Below are positions 5,885 through 12,870 of a stretch of 47,405 nt of DNA, piece by piece. Both the position numbers and the translations under genes were made by a program. How positions within the stretch are numbered: position 1 is the stretch's first letter; each line of letters begins with the position of its first letter. The notes under the pieces were generated by a model, which saw only the letters and a list, made by a program, of their open reading frames with translations, had not been told where the DNA came from and made no database searches. The stretch covers positions 1 through 47,405 of IMG/VR virus record IMGVR_UViG_3300033233_000056; one strand, written 5' to 3'. Source of the DNA: a virus.

Positions 5885-6121
5885 TCAGCGGCAACCGCGG
5901 ATCTCAATATCGCCGAAGATGTTATGGATATGAGTTATACCAGCGGCCCGGAGGATTGCGGCGCACTCATTTATGCGCTCCCGTGCGTTTTTGCCAAAAG
6001 CCGGATCGGCCCATGCCGTCCGGTATAGGTCGAGATAATCCATCGCCGCCATCCTGAGTTCCCGGTTCTCGATCCCACGGGCATCTACGATGCCGCCGTT
6101 CATCACCACCAGCGTTTTCAT
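5885..6121 (-). CDS. Cassette gene 4: hypothetical protein (78 aa)
   Basis: The product begins MKTLVVMNGGIVDARG and is rich in helix (MAAMDYLDLYRTAWADPAFGKNARERINECAAIL is one stretch seen at residues 25-57). The start is coupled to leader copy D. It has no recognised domain; the single Cys and lack of a metal motif argue against a zinc protein. Function unknown. Confidence 0.6.
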   Translation of the reverse strand: MKTLVVMNGGIVDARGIENRELRMAAMDYLDLYRTAWADPAFGKNARERINECAAILRAAGITHIHNIFGDIEIRGCR

Positions 6122-6198
6122 ATCTCACGCCTTCCTTTCCGGTCCGGCGCTCTCGCGCCGCCCCGCGTGTAGGATGCGCGGCCCCCTGGGGTTGTGAG
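6122..6198 (-). promoter_or_regulatory. Leader repeat copy D (both hairpins)
   Basis: Hairpin 1 is CCGCG/CGCGG around CATCCTACA. Hairpin 2 is GGCGC-GAGA-GCGCC (6159-6146). A GGAAAGGAAGG ribosome binding site follows, then the start at 6121. Confidence 0.8.
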
Positions 6199-6393
6199 TC
6201 ATCCCTCGATGCGGTACCATCCCGGCGCGACTTTGCGGGCGCCGGGGAAGCGCCGGGCGACCTCGCGGTCCATGTCCTCCATGTCCCGGTGCCACCCGGT
6301 CCACGCGCACTCGCCATCCGGGAGATCCACCCGGCCGCAATACATTGCGCCGGAGATGTCTCCCCTCGCCCGGCCGTAGCTGCTGTTCATCAT
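6199..6393 (-). CDS. Cassette gene 3: hypothetical protein (64 aa)
   Basis: The product begins MMNSSYGRARGDISGAMYCG and has a helical middle (RDMEDMDREVARRF) followed by a short beta hairpin (KVAPGWYRIEG). This helix-then-hairpin ending occurs in other array members too. The two Met codons at the start leave the exact first residue open. No family recognised. Confidence 0.6.
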   Translation of the reverse strand: MMNSSYGRARGDISGAMYCGRVDLPDGECAWTGWHRDMEDMDREVARRFPGARKVAPGWYRIEG

Positions 6394-6455
6394 GTCCTTC
6401 TCCTTTCCGGCGCTCTCGCGCCGCTCCGCGCGTAGGATGCGCGGTCCCCCGTGGT
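6394..6455 (-). promoter_or_regulatory. Leader repeat copy C (both hairpins)
   Basis: Hairpin 1 has an extended stem CCGCGC/GCGCGG around ATCCTAC. Hairpin 2 is GGCGC-GAGA-GCGCC (6422-6409). A GGAAAGGAGAAGGAC ribosome binding region follows. It fills the whole space between genes. Confidence 0.8.
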
Positions 6456-6713
6456 TTACAGGTCTCTACGCCGGGCCACGTCGATGACTTCGACGTGGTG
6501 GGCGGCGGGCCGTTTCCGGAGATGCCCGACGAAGTTGGAATAATCCCCAGCGAACAACCCCGCATCCCGCAACAGTTTGTGTGCCGTTACGAGATACTGA
6601 TCACCGTATCCATAGGTAACCCCACTACGCAACTCACTCCCGTTGCAATTGACCAACACGGTATGGTATTGATTCCCATACTGGTCTCTCCATCTTTTGC
6701 CTATGATCAACAT
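6456..6713 (-). CDS. Cassette gene 2: hypothetical protein (85 aa)
   Basis: An aromatic, beta-rich N-terminal half (KRWRDQYGNQYHTVLVNCNG) is followed by a helix (VTAHKLLRDAGLF) and a basic C-terminus. It is AT-richer than the two genes on either side. The start ATG at 6713 is directly behind leader copy B. No known domain. Confidence 0.6.
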   Translation of the reverse strand: MLIIGKRWRDQYGNQYHTVLVNCNGSELRSGVTYGYGDQYLVTAHKLLRDAGLFAGDYSNFVGHLRKRPAAHHVEVIDVARRRDL

Positions 6714-6777
6714 GTCCTACTCCTTTCCGGCGCTCTCGCGCCGCCCCGCATGTAGGATGCGCGGCCCCCCGGGGTGT
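6714..6777 (-). promoter_or_regulatory. Leader repeat copy B (both hairpins)
   Basis: Hairpin 1 is CGCAT/ATGCG around CCTAC, and hairpin 2 is GGCGC-GAGA-GCGCC (6742-6729). The ribosome binding region reads GGAAAGGAGTAGGAC; its GTAGGA is the exact complement of TCCTAC in the loop of hairpin 1, so the two could pair. Confidence 0.8.
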
Positions 6778-6963
6778 CTATCGGACCATGTAGTAGGTGT
6801 CATCCAACCGGCAGATCCGGTATTCTGGTCCCGCCTCGCTATCGTCGATGTACCGCACCGGTCCTTCCCACTCCGTGAGGACGGCCTCGGCCTCCTCGCG
6901 GGCGTTGTATTCGCCCGAAATCCAGCACCACATGTTTCCCCTCTTTACCTGGATTCCGTACAT
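6778..6963 (-). CDS. Cassette gene 1: hypothetical protein (61 aa)
   Basis: The first gene of the leftward array. Strand-helix-strand pattern: MYGIQVKRGNMWCWISGEY, then a helix (REEAEAVLTEW), then strands ending YRICRLDDTYYMVR. This resembles very small alpha/beta phage proteins of unknown function. Start at 6963 is set by GAAAGGAG behind the GAGA-loop hairpin; a longer frame upstream reads through the leader and is not credible. A possible promoter lies at 7048-7076. Confidence 0.6.
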   Translation of the reverse strand: MYGIQVKRGNMWCWISGEYNAREEAEAVLTEWEGPVRYIDDSEAGPEYRICRLDDTYYMVR

Positions 6964-6995
6964 TGTGTCCTTCTCCTTTCCGGCGCTCTCGCGCC
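6964..6995 (-). promoter_or_regulatory. Leader repeat copy A (second hairpin and RBS only)
   Basis: GGCGC-GAGA-GCGCC (6995-6982) followed by GGAAAGGAGAAGGAC and ATG. As the first gene in the array, it lacks the upstream core with the CATCCTA loop. Confidence 0.8.
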
Positions 6996-7047
6996 ATGTA
7001 TTTGCCAGTATTCTTTGCATCCCGTGTGCCAATTTAAAAAATAATTG

Positions 7048-7076
7048 GTTTTACTCATAACCACCTTAAATATCAA
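7048..7076 (-). promoter_or_regulatory. Candidate leftward promoter for the cassette array
   Basis: On the minus strand TTGATA (7076-7071), 17 bases, then TAAAAC (7053-7048). Transcription would start near 7041, giving a leader of about 80 bases before the start at 6963. Confidence 0.45.
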
Positions 7077-7182
7077 TGCTTTACAAATACACGCCTTAAT
7101 AGCACAATTTCCCAACTGCCGTAAATTGTCTGGTAAAAATACCAAGATTTTGTCGGAATGTAATAATATCAAGTATTTACGT

Positions 7183-7241
7183 GTGACAAAAATTGTCACA
7201 CGCACTGACAAAAAATGTCACTCAGTGACAAAAATTGTCAC
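7183..7241. repeat. Three operator-like palindromes spaced two helical turns apart
   Basis: Three 17-base near-palindromes of the form GTGACA-N5-TGTCAC begin at 7183, 7205 and 7225 (the middle one starts CTGACA). The spacers are AAAAT, AAAAA and AAAAT. Spacing of 22 and 20 bases puts all three on the same face of DNA, as expected for cooperative repressor sites or origin iterons. Confidence 0.75.
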
Positions 7242-7334
7242 TCGGAATAAAATAATATGCGCTATCGCCACCTTAAATCGCTCAAAATGGCGTGTATATA
7301 TATATAAAAAACAAAAACCAGCGAAAGGCACAAT

Positions 7335-7517
7335 ATGACGGCAAGGCATTGCCAGACATGTCCAAGATACAAATCCTGCTCAAGCGCATGCCGACCCGTC
7401 CTCGCAGACCTCCGCCGCATCGAGCGTCCACGCCGCAAACGCCGGCCGGAAATCGTCTATCTGCACGATATAGATGGCAGACACGCCAACGACATCAGTA
7501 GGATAATCTATGGATAA
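7335..7517 (+). CDS. Small Cys-rich basic protein (60 aa)
   Basis: The N-terminus has four Cys in the order CQTC ... CSSAC, likely a zinc knuckle, followed by a strongly basic segment (RRIERPRRKRRPE) and a short hydrophilic tail. ATG 7335 has GAAAGG upstream. The end overlaps the start of the small terminase gene, so the two are co-translated. It may bind DNA near packaging start, but that is only suggested by its neighbour. Confidence 0.55.
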   Translation: MTARHCQTCPRYKSCSSACRPVLADLRRIERPRRKRRPEIVYLHDIDGRHANDISRIIYG

Positions 7518-8118
7518 CACGGGCAACCCCGTAAAAAAGCAAAAAAAATCGTATCGTAAAACGGACCCGCGAGGACGCCGCATCGGCACACTCGTCGCCG
7601 CGCTCGCCTCCGGCGCCACGCTCACCGACGCCGGCCGAGCGGTAGGCCTGTCCCCTGCCTCCGTCCACAGGCTCGCCTCCCGAGACGACATACGCCGGGC
7701 AATCGACGAGCAGGCGAGAGCGCTGGCGGCACTGACGCCTACTGCCGTCGATTGCGTCGCAGGCATACTGGTAGCAGGACAGCGCGCACTCTCCCGAGAG
7801 CTCGCCGATAACGGGCAGCGGACTACTGACGACTACAGGCCAATCGAGGCGAGGCGCGCAAACGATATCAGACTCGTCGGATATACACGAGACGCGGCAA
7901 CAACTGTACTGCAAACGGCAGGGATCGCCCCGACTCATATGCAGGCCCCCGCCATCCAGGCGCTGATCGTGACTACCGAGCAGGCGCTATCCCCGATCAT
8001 CGGGCGCCTGCTGTCGGCGTCAGCGAGCGCCGCGAGGGAGCGGGATATCGATCCCGAGTGGGAGGACGTGACGCAGGACATGGCGGATGGTGGGGACGAT
8101 GAGCCTGTGGATAAGTAG
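7510..8118 (+). CDS. Terminase small subunit (likely)
   Basis: After a basic N-terminus, residues about 22-58 form a helix-turn-helix (LVAALASGATLTDAGRAVGL, SPASVHRLASRDDI) of the type that opens phage small terminases, followed by a long helical, alanine-rich oligomerization region. The C-terminal tail is acidic, the usual large-subunit or portal-contact part. Small terminases recognise the packaging site on phage DNA and load the large subunit. The large subunit is 5 kb downstream (13072), separated by inserted fibre-like genes, which is unusual. An alternative is a general HTH regulator. Confidence 0.6.
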   Translation: MDNTGNPVKKQKKSYRKTDPRGRRIGTLVAALASGATLTDAGRAVGLSPASVHRLASRDDIRRAIDEQARALAALTPTAVDCVAGILVAGQRALSRELADNGQRTTDDYRPIEARRANDIRLVGYTRDAATTVLQTAGIAPTHMQAPAIQALIVTTEQALSPIIGRLLSASASAARERDIDPEWEDVTQDMADGGDDEPVDK

Positions 8119-8287
8119 AGTCCTGGAATAGATATTATGTCAAATTAAAAAGTTTAATGTCGGAATCTCTAATTGATACGGGTGCTTACCAATTTGTTCT
8201 ATTCTATGATACAACGCTGTATCGATAATTGTTCCCTGTTGTGTGCCAAGACACAAGATGTAGTGGCATCAAGGATGTGGTTGTGAC

Positions 8288-8328
8288 GCGGCGCTGGGCG
8301 CCGGGTGCAGGCCCGGCGAGGACGCCGC
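8288..8328 (+). other. Nested GC-rich stem-loop element
   Basis: GCGGCG (8288-8293) can pair with CGCCGC (8323-8328), enclosing a perfect GCCGGG/CCCGGC stem (8300-8305, 8312-8317). A competing hairpin GGCGC-TGG-GCGCC (8290-8302) uses the same bases. Alternative stems in one short element suggest a structured DNA or RNA site. Confidence 0.55.
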
Positions 8329-8375
8329 AGGGCCAAGGACCCCGGAAGGGGGGAGGGGGGGACCGGAAACGGGCG

Positions 8376-8391
8376 AAGGTACCGGTACCTT
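8376..8391. other. 16-bp perfect palindrome
   Basis: AAGGTACCGGTACCTT reads the same on both strands and is followed by ATTATTATCC. It may be a protein-binding site (for example, a packaging or regulator site) since a loopless palindrome is a poor terminator. Confidence 0.65.
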
Positions 8392-8443
8392 ATTATTATC
8401 CTTCCTCCCCACACACAGTGGTTTGGGTGATTGAAGGGTTGTG

Positions 8444-8710
8444 ATGGTGATGGGATCTCATACGAAGGCTTTGCGTGCTCATATGAGGCGCCAGAAGTAT
8501 TACAAGCATCCGGACAAGCCTGGTGCGGGTGCGAGGAAGCGGCGGCATGCGGGTGCGAAGGACAAGGTTGGTATTGTGATGGGGGAATTTAAGCGTGGGA
8601 CGTTGAGGTCTGGCGGATCTGGGAAGAGGGTAACGAGCAGGAAGCAGGCGATAGCGATAGCGCTGTCTGAGTCGAGGAAGAGGCGGCCAAGGAAGGGGGA
8701 AGGCGGATGA
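8444..8710 (+). CDS. DUF6496-like small basic protein
   Basis: The 88-residue product is highly basic. Its C-terminal half (VGIVMGEFKRGTLRSGG, then KRVTSRKQAIAIALSESRK) matches the short motif I associate with DUF6496: a VMxEFKxGxLxSG turn and a SRKQAIAIALSEA helix. Family members are common in phages and bacteria and their role is not known; the charge suggests nucleic-acid contact. Start candidates are GTG 8441 and ATGs at 8444 and 8450. It overlaps the signal-peptide gene that follows by 4 bases. Confidence 0.65.
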   Translation: MVMGSHTKALRAHMRRQKYYKHPDKPGAGARKRRHAGAKDKVGIVMGEFKRGTLRSGGSGKRVTSRKQAIAIALSESRKRRPRKGEGG

Positions 8711-9465
8711 AGAAGTTTGTTTTCTCTATATTTATTGTTTTTTTGGTTTTGGGGATTGGCCATGCTGCGAATTTTTATTGGAAGGCGACATATTCTGATT
8801 TAAATGCAATCAGCGGGTTGTCTGACGGGGACCGTGGGGTTGTTATAGACAATACAGGTGTAGTGACTTTTTATTATCATAGTGGTGGGGCGTGGGTAAA
8901 GACATCGGCGATTGTCACCGGGCAAGGGTCTTCGGGTGGTACGTTGACGTTGCAAGAGGCTGCTGCGAACGGTACGGAATATCGTGCAATGAGGGCTCCG
9001 GACTCGTTGTCAGACAACGTGACATTTGTTTTGCCATCGGCGGCTCCTTCATCGGGGCAGTCGTGGTCGTTTGCTGCGCCTTCTGGGGGTACCTCGCAGA
9101 TTTCGTGGGCTGATTATGCAACCGTTGATCGAACGAAGACGTTTTCTTTTGTCGTAGATAATGTTGTTGCAACGGACAACGTGCTGATGTGGCGTGTTCC
9201 TGTAGCGATTACGGTCACGCGAGCAGACTGTTATGTGACCGTAGACAACGTGGTTGGGACTCTGATGGGATGCGCGACGGATAATGTGACGTCTTGTTCT
9301 GCTATTGACAGCTCATGGACGGTAACGAATGCGGTGAACCCGTTTTCGGATACATCAATTTCGAGTCCCAATATTTCAGCCGGGGCGTGGATACGATGGA
9401 GCACGACCAGCGTGGGGACAGCGTCTGCGAACCGGTTGTCCTGCACAGTGCAGTACCATGAGTAG
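8707..9465 (+). CDS. Secreted or virion fibre-like protein with signal peptide
   Basis: The first 21 residues form a clear Sec signal peptide: MKKF, a hydrophobic core (FSIFIVFLVLGIG) and an HAA cleavage site. The mature part begins FYWKATYSDLNAISGLSDGD, like short carbohydrate-binding or tail-fibre adaptor folds, then a beta-rich body to the end with four Cys that could pair outside the cytoplasm. AT-rich. It is the first of three signal-peptide genes in a row, placed between the terminase subunits. It may be a tail-fibre part or a protein released to the periplasm or outside. Confidence 0.6.
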   Translation: MKKFVFSIFIVFLVLGIGHAANFYWKATYSDLNAISGLSDGDRGVVIDNTGVVTFYYHSGGAWVKTSAIVTGQGSSGGTLTLQEAAANGTEYRAMRAPDSLSDNVTFVLPSAAPSSGQSWSFAAPSGGTSQISWADYATVDRTKTFSFVVDNVVATDNVLMWRVPVAITVTRADCYVTVDNVVGTLMGCATDNVTSCSAIDSSWTVTNAVNPFSDTSISSPNISAGAWIRWSTTSVGTASANRLSCTVQYHE

Positions 9466-9472
9466 GGATACT

Positions 9473-10258
9473 ATGCGGAACATCATCTGCCGAGTTTTAC
9501 AAGCCCTCGTCATCCTCGCGGTTGCGGCTTCGTTCGCGAAGGCAGACAACTTTATGTACTTTAGGAAGTCAGTAGGGGGGTGTCCCGCAGGGTCTTATGC
9601 CGGGGGGGACCAAGAAACTTTCGAGTGTAGTTCGATTGATTTCCAGACTTATGCGAACGGGACGAACAAGCACACAGTGGTAGATAATACTGCTGGGGGG
9701 TTCAGCATATACGATTCCGGACTTTCTCATGGCGGAGTACACTCGATGGGAGTGGATGTATCTGCCACCACAAGGGCTTATGTAGAAACGGATCTTGGGG
9801 TGCCCGACACAACTTGTAGTTGGGCGTTCTGGGTGTATCTTCCTTCCTTCGGTTCAAGCACATGGAAGACTATAATTATTAATGAAGCGAAACTTAGCAG
9901 TTCTGAGCCTGGGTTGGACCCGTATCAGTCAAGAGTAGTCTTTAAAAGGACGGACCCGACTTATTATCTGATATTGTATAACGCTTCTGGCACAAATCAA
10001 AGTGTTACGATAACTACTGTAGGCGCGTGGTACGAAGTGCAGGTAGATTATACCTATGGCGGGAATATAGTAATGTCGGTTTGGGATTCTGTGGGAACAC
10101 TTATTGGCACCGCAACTGTGGCGCAAACCGGTTCTGGCGGGGTTAGGTATATATATCATGGGAATTTCAGTACCGGGTCAGCCATGTGGGATTCTCCGAA
10201 AATGTATATCGACGACCTTAAGTTCAACCCCAATGGGGGGAATGTGTATGGTCATTAG
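9473..10258 (+). CDS. Secreted LamG/concanavalin-like protein
   Basis: Residues 1-24 are a signal peptide (ICRVLQALVILAVAASF, then AKA). The mature protein is a beta-sandwich by pattern: aromatic strands (CSWAFWVYLPSF, WYEVQVDYTYGGNIVMSVWD) and a late MYIDDLKFNP strand typical of LamG/concanavalin-like lectin folds, where the IDDL segment ends the domain. Likely binds glycans outside the cell or at the tail tip. ATG 9473 has TAGGGA 5 bases upstream; ATG 9458 in the end of the previous gene adds 5 residues. AT-rich. Confidence 0.65.
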   Translation: MRNIICRVLQALVILAVAASFAKADNFMYFRKSVGGCPAGSYAGGDQETFECSSIDFQTYANGTNKHTVVDNTAGGFSIYDSGLSHGGVHSMGVDVSATTRAYVETDLGVPDTTCSWAFWVYLPSFGSSTWKTIIINEAKLSSSEPGLDPYQSRVVFKRTDPTYYLILYNASGTNQSVTITTVGAWYEVQVDYTYGGNIVMSVWDSVGTLIGTATVAQTGSGGVRYIYHGNFSTGSAMWDSPKMYIDDLKFNPNGGNVYGH

Positions 10259-12104
10259 ATTAGTATTATTTATATCAATAATGTTTCTTCCAAGCATAGC
10301 ATTCTCGGGCGACATTTATATTACCGATACAGCATCTGGTCTGGATACTGGATCAGACTGCGCGAATGCGCATTCTGCTGCATGGTTCAATGCCAATGCC
10401 GTCGGGGGGAACACCTATCATCTATGCGGCACGTTTACCGGAACGGCGGGTTCTATGAAGCTGAACATTCCAGCATCTGGAACAGCGGTAGACAATCTTC
10501 TGACCGTTGTTTTTGAGAATGGCGCCGTGCTTACTGCTCCTTACTGGGGCAGCACATCAGCGGGGGCGATTACCGCTTCCAATAAGTCATATATTCTAAT
10601 CGATGGGAATAATACTGGTGTTATCCAGAACACCGCCAATGGAACGTATCTCGCAAACAAACAAGCGAGTTCGGGAATTTACCTAAACGCTCCAAGCAAT
10701 ATCGAAATTAAGCGGCTCACGATTAAGGATATTTATGCTAACGGTGGGAGTAGCCCTGATGCGACGGATACCAGTGGATCAGAGACAGCAGCGATACGGG
10801 TGGATGGGGATGCATCTAATCTTACTATAGATAACAACACACTCTCCTCCGCACGCTCCGTAATTCGGATTAGTTACGACGGGACGCACTTGAGTAATGT
10901 TAATATCCATAACAATCTGATTACTGATATGTGCTGGGGGGTCTCTATCGGCGGTGGGACGTCTGGAGCCACGTCTACAGGAGTGAACATTTATTCTAAT
11001 GAGTTCACAAACTGGGACAATTGGGTATGCCCTGCGAACGCTGCGTATTGTAATAACAAAACAGATGCTTATCATACAGATGGATTTATAGGATACGGAG
11101 TTCGCGGTTCGCCGTTGAATGCGAGTATATACAACAACTATTTTCATGGGACACTTGGGCCTGCATCGCCTACGGCGTTCGTCTATTGCACCTATGGTGG
11201 CGGAACATCCGGGAGTGGATCTACTTGTAAAATCTACAACAACCTGTTCGTGGAGGAATCTGGAAGGAAAGCAAACTGGATAATTTCGACGGGGACAAAT
11301 ACGTCAAACCATGAAATCTATAACAACACGCTTGTGGGGCAGGACACTACAGCGGGTACAGCGATGATGTTAGGCGGTACGGGGTTGAAGGTAAAAAACA
11401 ACATAATAAAGAACAAGGCGTTTGGTATCGGTTCATACGAGACGGTCCCGTCTAATGTGTTCGCAAGTACATCAGATATTGACTATAACATCTGGGTTCT
11501 TCAATCAGGCAGTAACTTCTACTTCAACGACGGTGGTACTTTCTACACGATGGCAACATGGCAGGCATTAGGGTACGACTCGCATAGCAAGACTACTGAC
11601 CCGTTGCTGGATGCATCATATGCTCCGCAATTCGGTTCCCCCGCCATTGATAGCGGCACAGACCTGTCGACGTCCTTCACCACCGACTATCGTGGCACTT
11701 CCCGTCCCCAAGGTGCCGCATGGGACATCGGTGCCTATGAGTACACCTCGGGCGACACCACCCCCGACGCCTTCTCTTTCACCGACAATGCGGGGGTCGC
11801 CCTCTCCACGATCATCTATTCTGACTCCATCCAAGTGACCGGCATCGACAACACGGCCACCCTCGCGCTGACGGGTACTGGGTGCGAATACAAGATTAAC
11901 GCCGGATCATGGGCCACCGCGAACGACAACGTGGCCCTGAATGACAATGTGGCTCTGCGAGTCACGTCCTCGGGTTCCTGCGGTACAGATACCTCCTGCA
12001 CGTTGACCATCGGTGGCGTATCGGATGTATGGCATGTGACAACGCTGGCCTGCATACCGAGATTCCGGGGGGTAAGTATAAACGGAGGAGCGAGGATAGA
12101 ATGA
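10248..12104 (+). CDS. Secreted right-handed beta-helix protein (pectate-lyase-like)
   Basis: A signal peptide (MVIRLVLFISIMFLPSIAFS) is followed by about 450 residues of parallel beta-helix: repeated Asn-rich turns such as IYNNYFHG, IYNNLFVE and IYNNTLVG. The helix ends with a SPAIDSGTD ... RGTSRPQGAAWDIGAYEY motif, a common closing segment of secreted beta-helix proteins. The last 110 residues are an Ig-like domain (TPDAFSFTDNAGV ...). Base use changes sharply near 11620, from AT-rich helix to GC-rich ending, as if two pieces were joined. Beta-helix proteins in phages are tailspikes or depolymerases that cut surface sugars; no catalytic set could be assigned. Start ATG 10248 is preferred because it opens the signal peptide. 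Confidence 0.75.
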   Translation: MVIRLVLFISIMFLPSIAFSGDIYITDTASGLDTGSDCANAHSAAWFNANAVGGNTYHLCGTFTGTAGSMKLNIPASGTAVDNLLTVVFENGAVLTAPYWGSTSAGAITASNKSYILIDGNNTGVIQNTANGTYLANKQASSGIYLNAPSNIEIKRLTIKDIYANGGSSPDATDTSGSETAAIRVDGDASNLTIDNNTLSSARSVIRISYDGTHLSNVNIHNNLITDMCWGVSIGGGTSGATSTGVNIYSNEFTNWDNWVCPANAAYCNNKTDAYHTDGFIGYGVRGSPLNASIYNNYFHGTLGPASPTAFVYCTYGGGTSGSGSTCKIYNNLFVEESGRKANWIISTGTNTSNHEIYNNTLVGQDTTAGTAMMLGGTGLKVKNNIIKNKAFGIGSYETVPSNVFASTSDIDYNIWVLQSGSNFYFNDGGTFYTMATWQALGYDSHSKTTDPLLDASYAPQFGSPAIDSGTDLSTSFTTDYRGTSRPQGAAWDIGAYEYTSGDTTPDAFSFTDNAGVALSTIIYSDSIQVTGIDNTATLALTGTGCEYKINAGSWATANDNVALNDNVALRVTSSGSCGTDTSCTLTIGGVSDVWHVTTLACIPRFRGVSINGGARIE

Positions 12105-12122
12105 GAGAGAGAGAGGTTCCCT

Positions 12123-12290
12123 ATGGCAGATGTATTCAAAGATGACGGCCAAAACATATGGAAAGATGACACCGGGAACCTATGGTATAAAGGATCGGAA
12201 GCATCGGCGGCGGGAGAGAAGAATGACCATCCAACTGTGGCTAATATGATTACAATACCGAAAATTAGAGAGGGGGGAGATTTACAATGA
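12123..12290 (+). CDS. Small hypothetical protein (55 aa)
   Basis: A 55-residue product beginning MADVFKDDGQNIWKDDTGNL. The two KDD(G/T)-N-(I/L)W segments look like a short internal repeat of the kind found at the ends of tail-fibre proteins. It starts behind a GAGAGAGAGG purine run and ends in a 4-base overlap with the next gene. It may be a fibre tip or adaptor peptide. Function unknown. Confidence 0.5.
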   Translation: MADVFKDDGQNIWKDDTGNLWYKGSEASAAGEKNDHPTVANMITIPKIREGGDLQ

Positions 12291-12856
12291 GCCAAGGAAT
12301 GTTGATTGTTGATCCGGAAGCGGGGATGTTCGATGTGATCAAGCCGACAAGTGCCACGTCCATCCCGCTGGATCTTGTCGAGCCGTCGTCGTCCAATCCG
12401 AACCGATTCGGGACGGCGACTGCCGGTACGGCAACAACGATTACATTGAAGTCCGGATCGTCCACGACGGATAGTTACTACACCGGGATGACGATCACAA
12501 TCATTGGGGGAACTGGTGCAAATCAATCCCGGGTCATTACCGGCTATGTCGGATCGACGCTGGTGGCAACGGTCGATTCGGCGTGGGGCACGACCCCGGA
12601 TTCAACGTCGCAGTATGTGATTTCCTCTCGGTTCGATGGGCTGAAGGCCAAAAAGGCGCTCGTGATCACGGAGACCAACCCGGTCCGGTTCTTGGTGAAC
12701 GGGGGTACGCCGACGGCTGGGACGGGCATGATTATTTATGCAACATCCACGGCTCCCGGCAGCATTTACTTGAACGGGTTCAATACCGTCAAATCCGCGA
12801 ATTTCATCGATACGGCGACAGGCGCATCGACGAACACGATCACGACGTTCTTCTAA
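12287..12856 (+). CDS. Putative virion structural protein (189 aa)
   Basis: The sequence is rich in Thr, Ser, Gly and Ala with few charged residues (for example FGTATAGTATTITLKSGSST), the profile of an all-beta virion surface protein such as a head decoration or fibre protein. GTGANQSRVITGY and TSQYVISSRFDG resemble segments in 21480-22403 (DGSSGYVVS, NSYIVIQQ), so the same beta module may occur in both. No signal peptide. It sits upstream of the large terminase. Confidence 0.55.
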   Translation: MSQGMLIVDPEAGMFDVIKPTSATSIPLDLVEPSSSNPNRFGTATAGTATTITLKSGSSTTDSYYTGMTITIIGGTGANQSRVITGYVGSTLVATVDSAWGTTPDSTSQYVISSRFDGLKAKKALVITETNPVRFLVNGGTPTAGTGMIIYATSTAPGSIYLNGFNTVKSANFIDTATGASTNTITTFF

Positions 12857-12870
12857 GAGGGGGCATAAAG

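Larger units (their letters stand above)
6996..7334. other. AT-rich non-coding control region, possible origin
   Basis: About 340 bases between divergent operons with no convincing gene on either strand. It holds an inverted repeat CCAATT/AATTGG (7029-7048), an 11-base direct repeat CCACCTTAAAT (7061-7071 and 7268-7278), three operator-like palindromes (7183-7241), and a TATATATATATA run just ahead of gene 7335. It is the most AT-rich stretch of the window, which with the repeats makes it a candidate replication origin as well as a control region (inference). Confidence 0.6.
8119..8443. other. Non-coding region behind small terminase
   Basis: No credible gene. The left half is AT-rich with a TTGTGT/ACACAA hairpin (8239-8256) and a TATGAT at 8205-8210 lacking a good -35. 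The right half is very GC-rich with nested hairpins (8288-8328), a G-run, and a 16-base palindrome (8376-8391). Its place right after the small terminase would suit a packaging site (cos or pac), but this is inference. Confidence 0.6.

Noticed and set aside
5452-6995. Possible CRISPR array from evenly placed repeats
   Set aside because: The repeats are separated by real coding genes of 180-330 bases, vary in length, and contain ribosome binding sites; there are no spacers or cas genes.
6945-7211. Minus-strand 88-residue frame in the AT-rich region
   Set aside because: It covers the operator palindromes and has no ribosome binding site; its 3' end runs into leader copy A.
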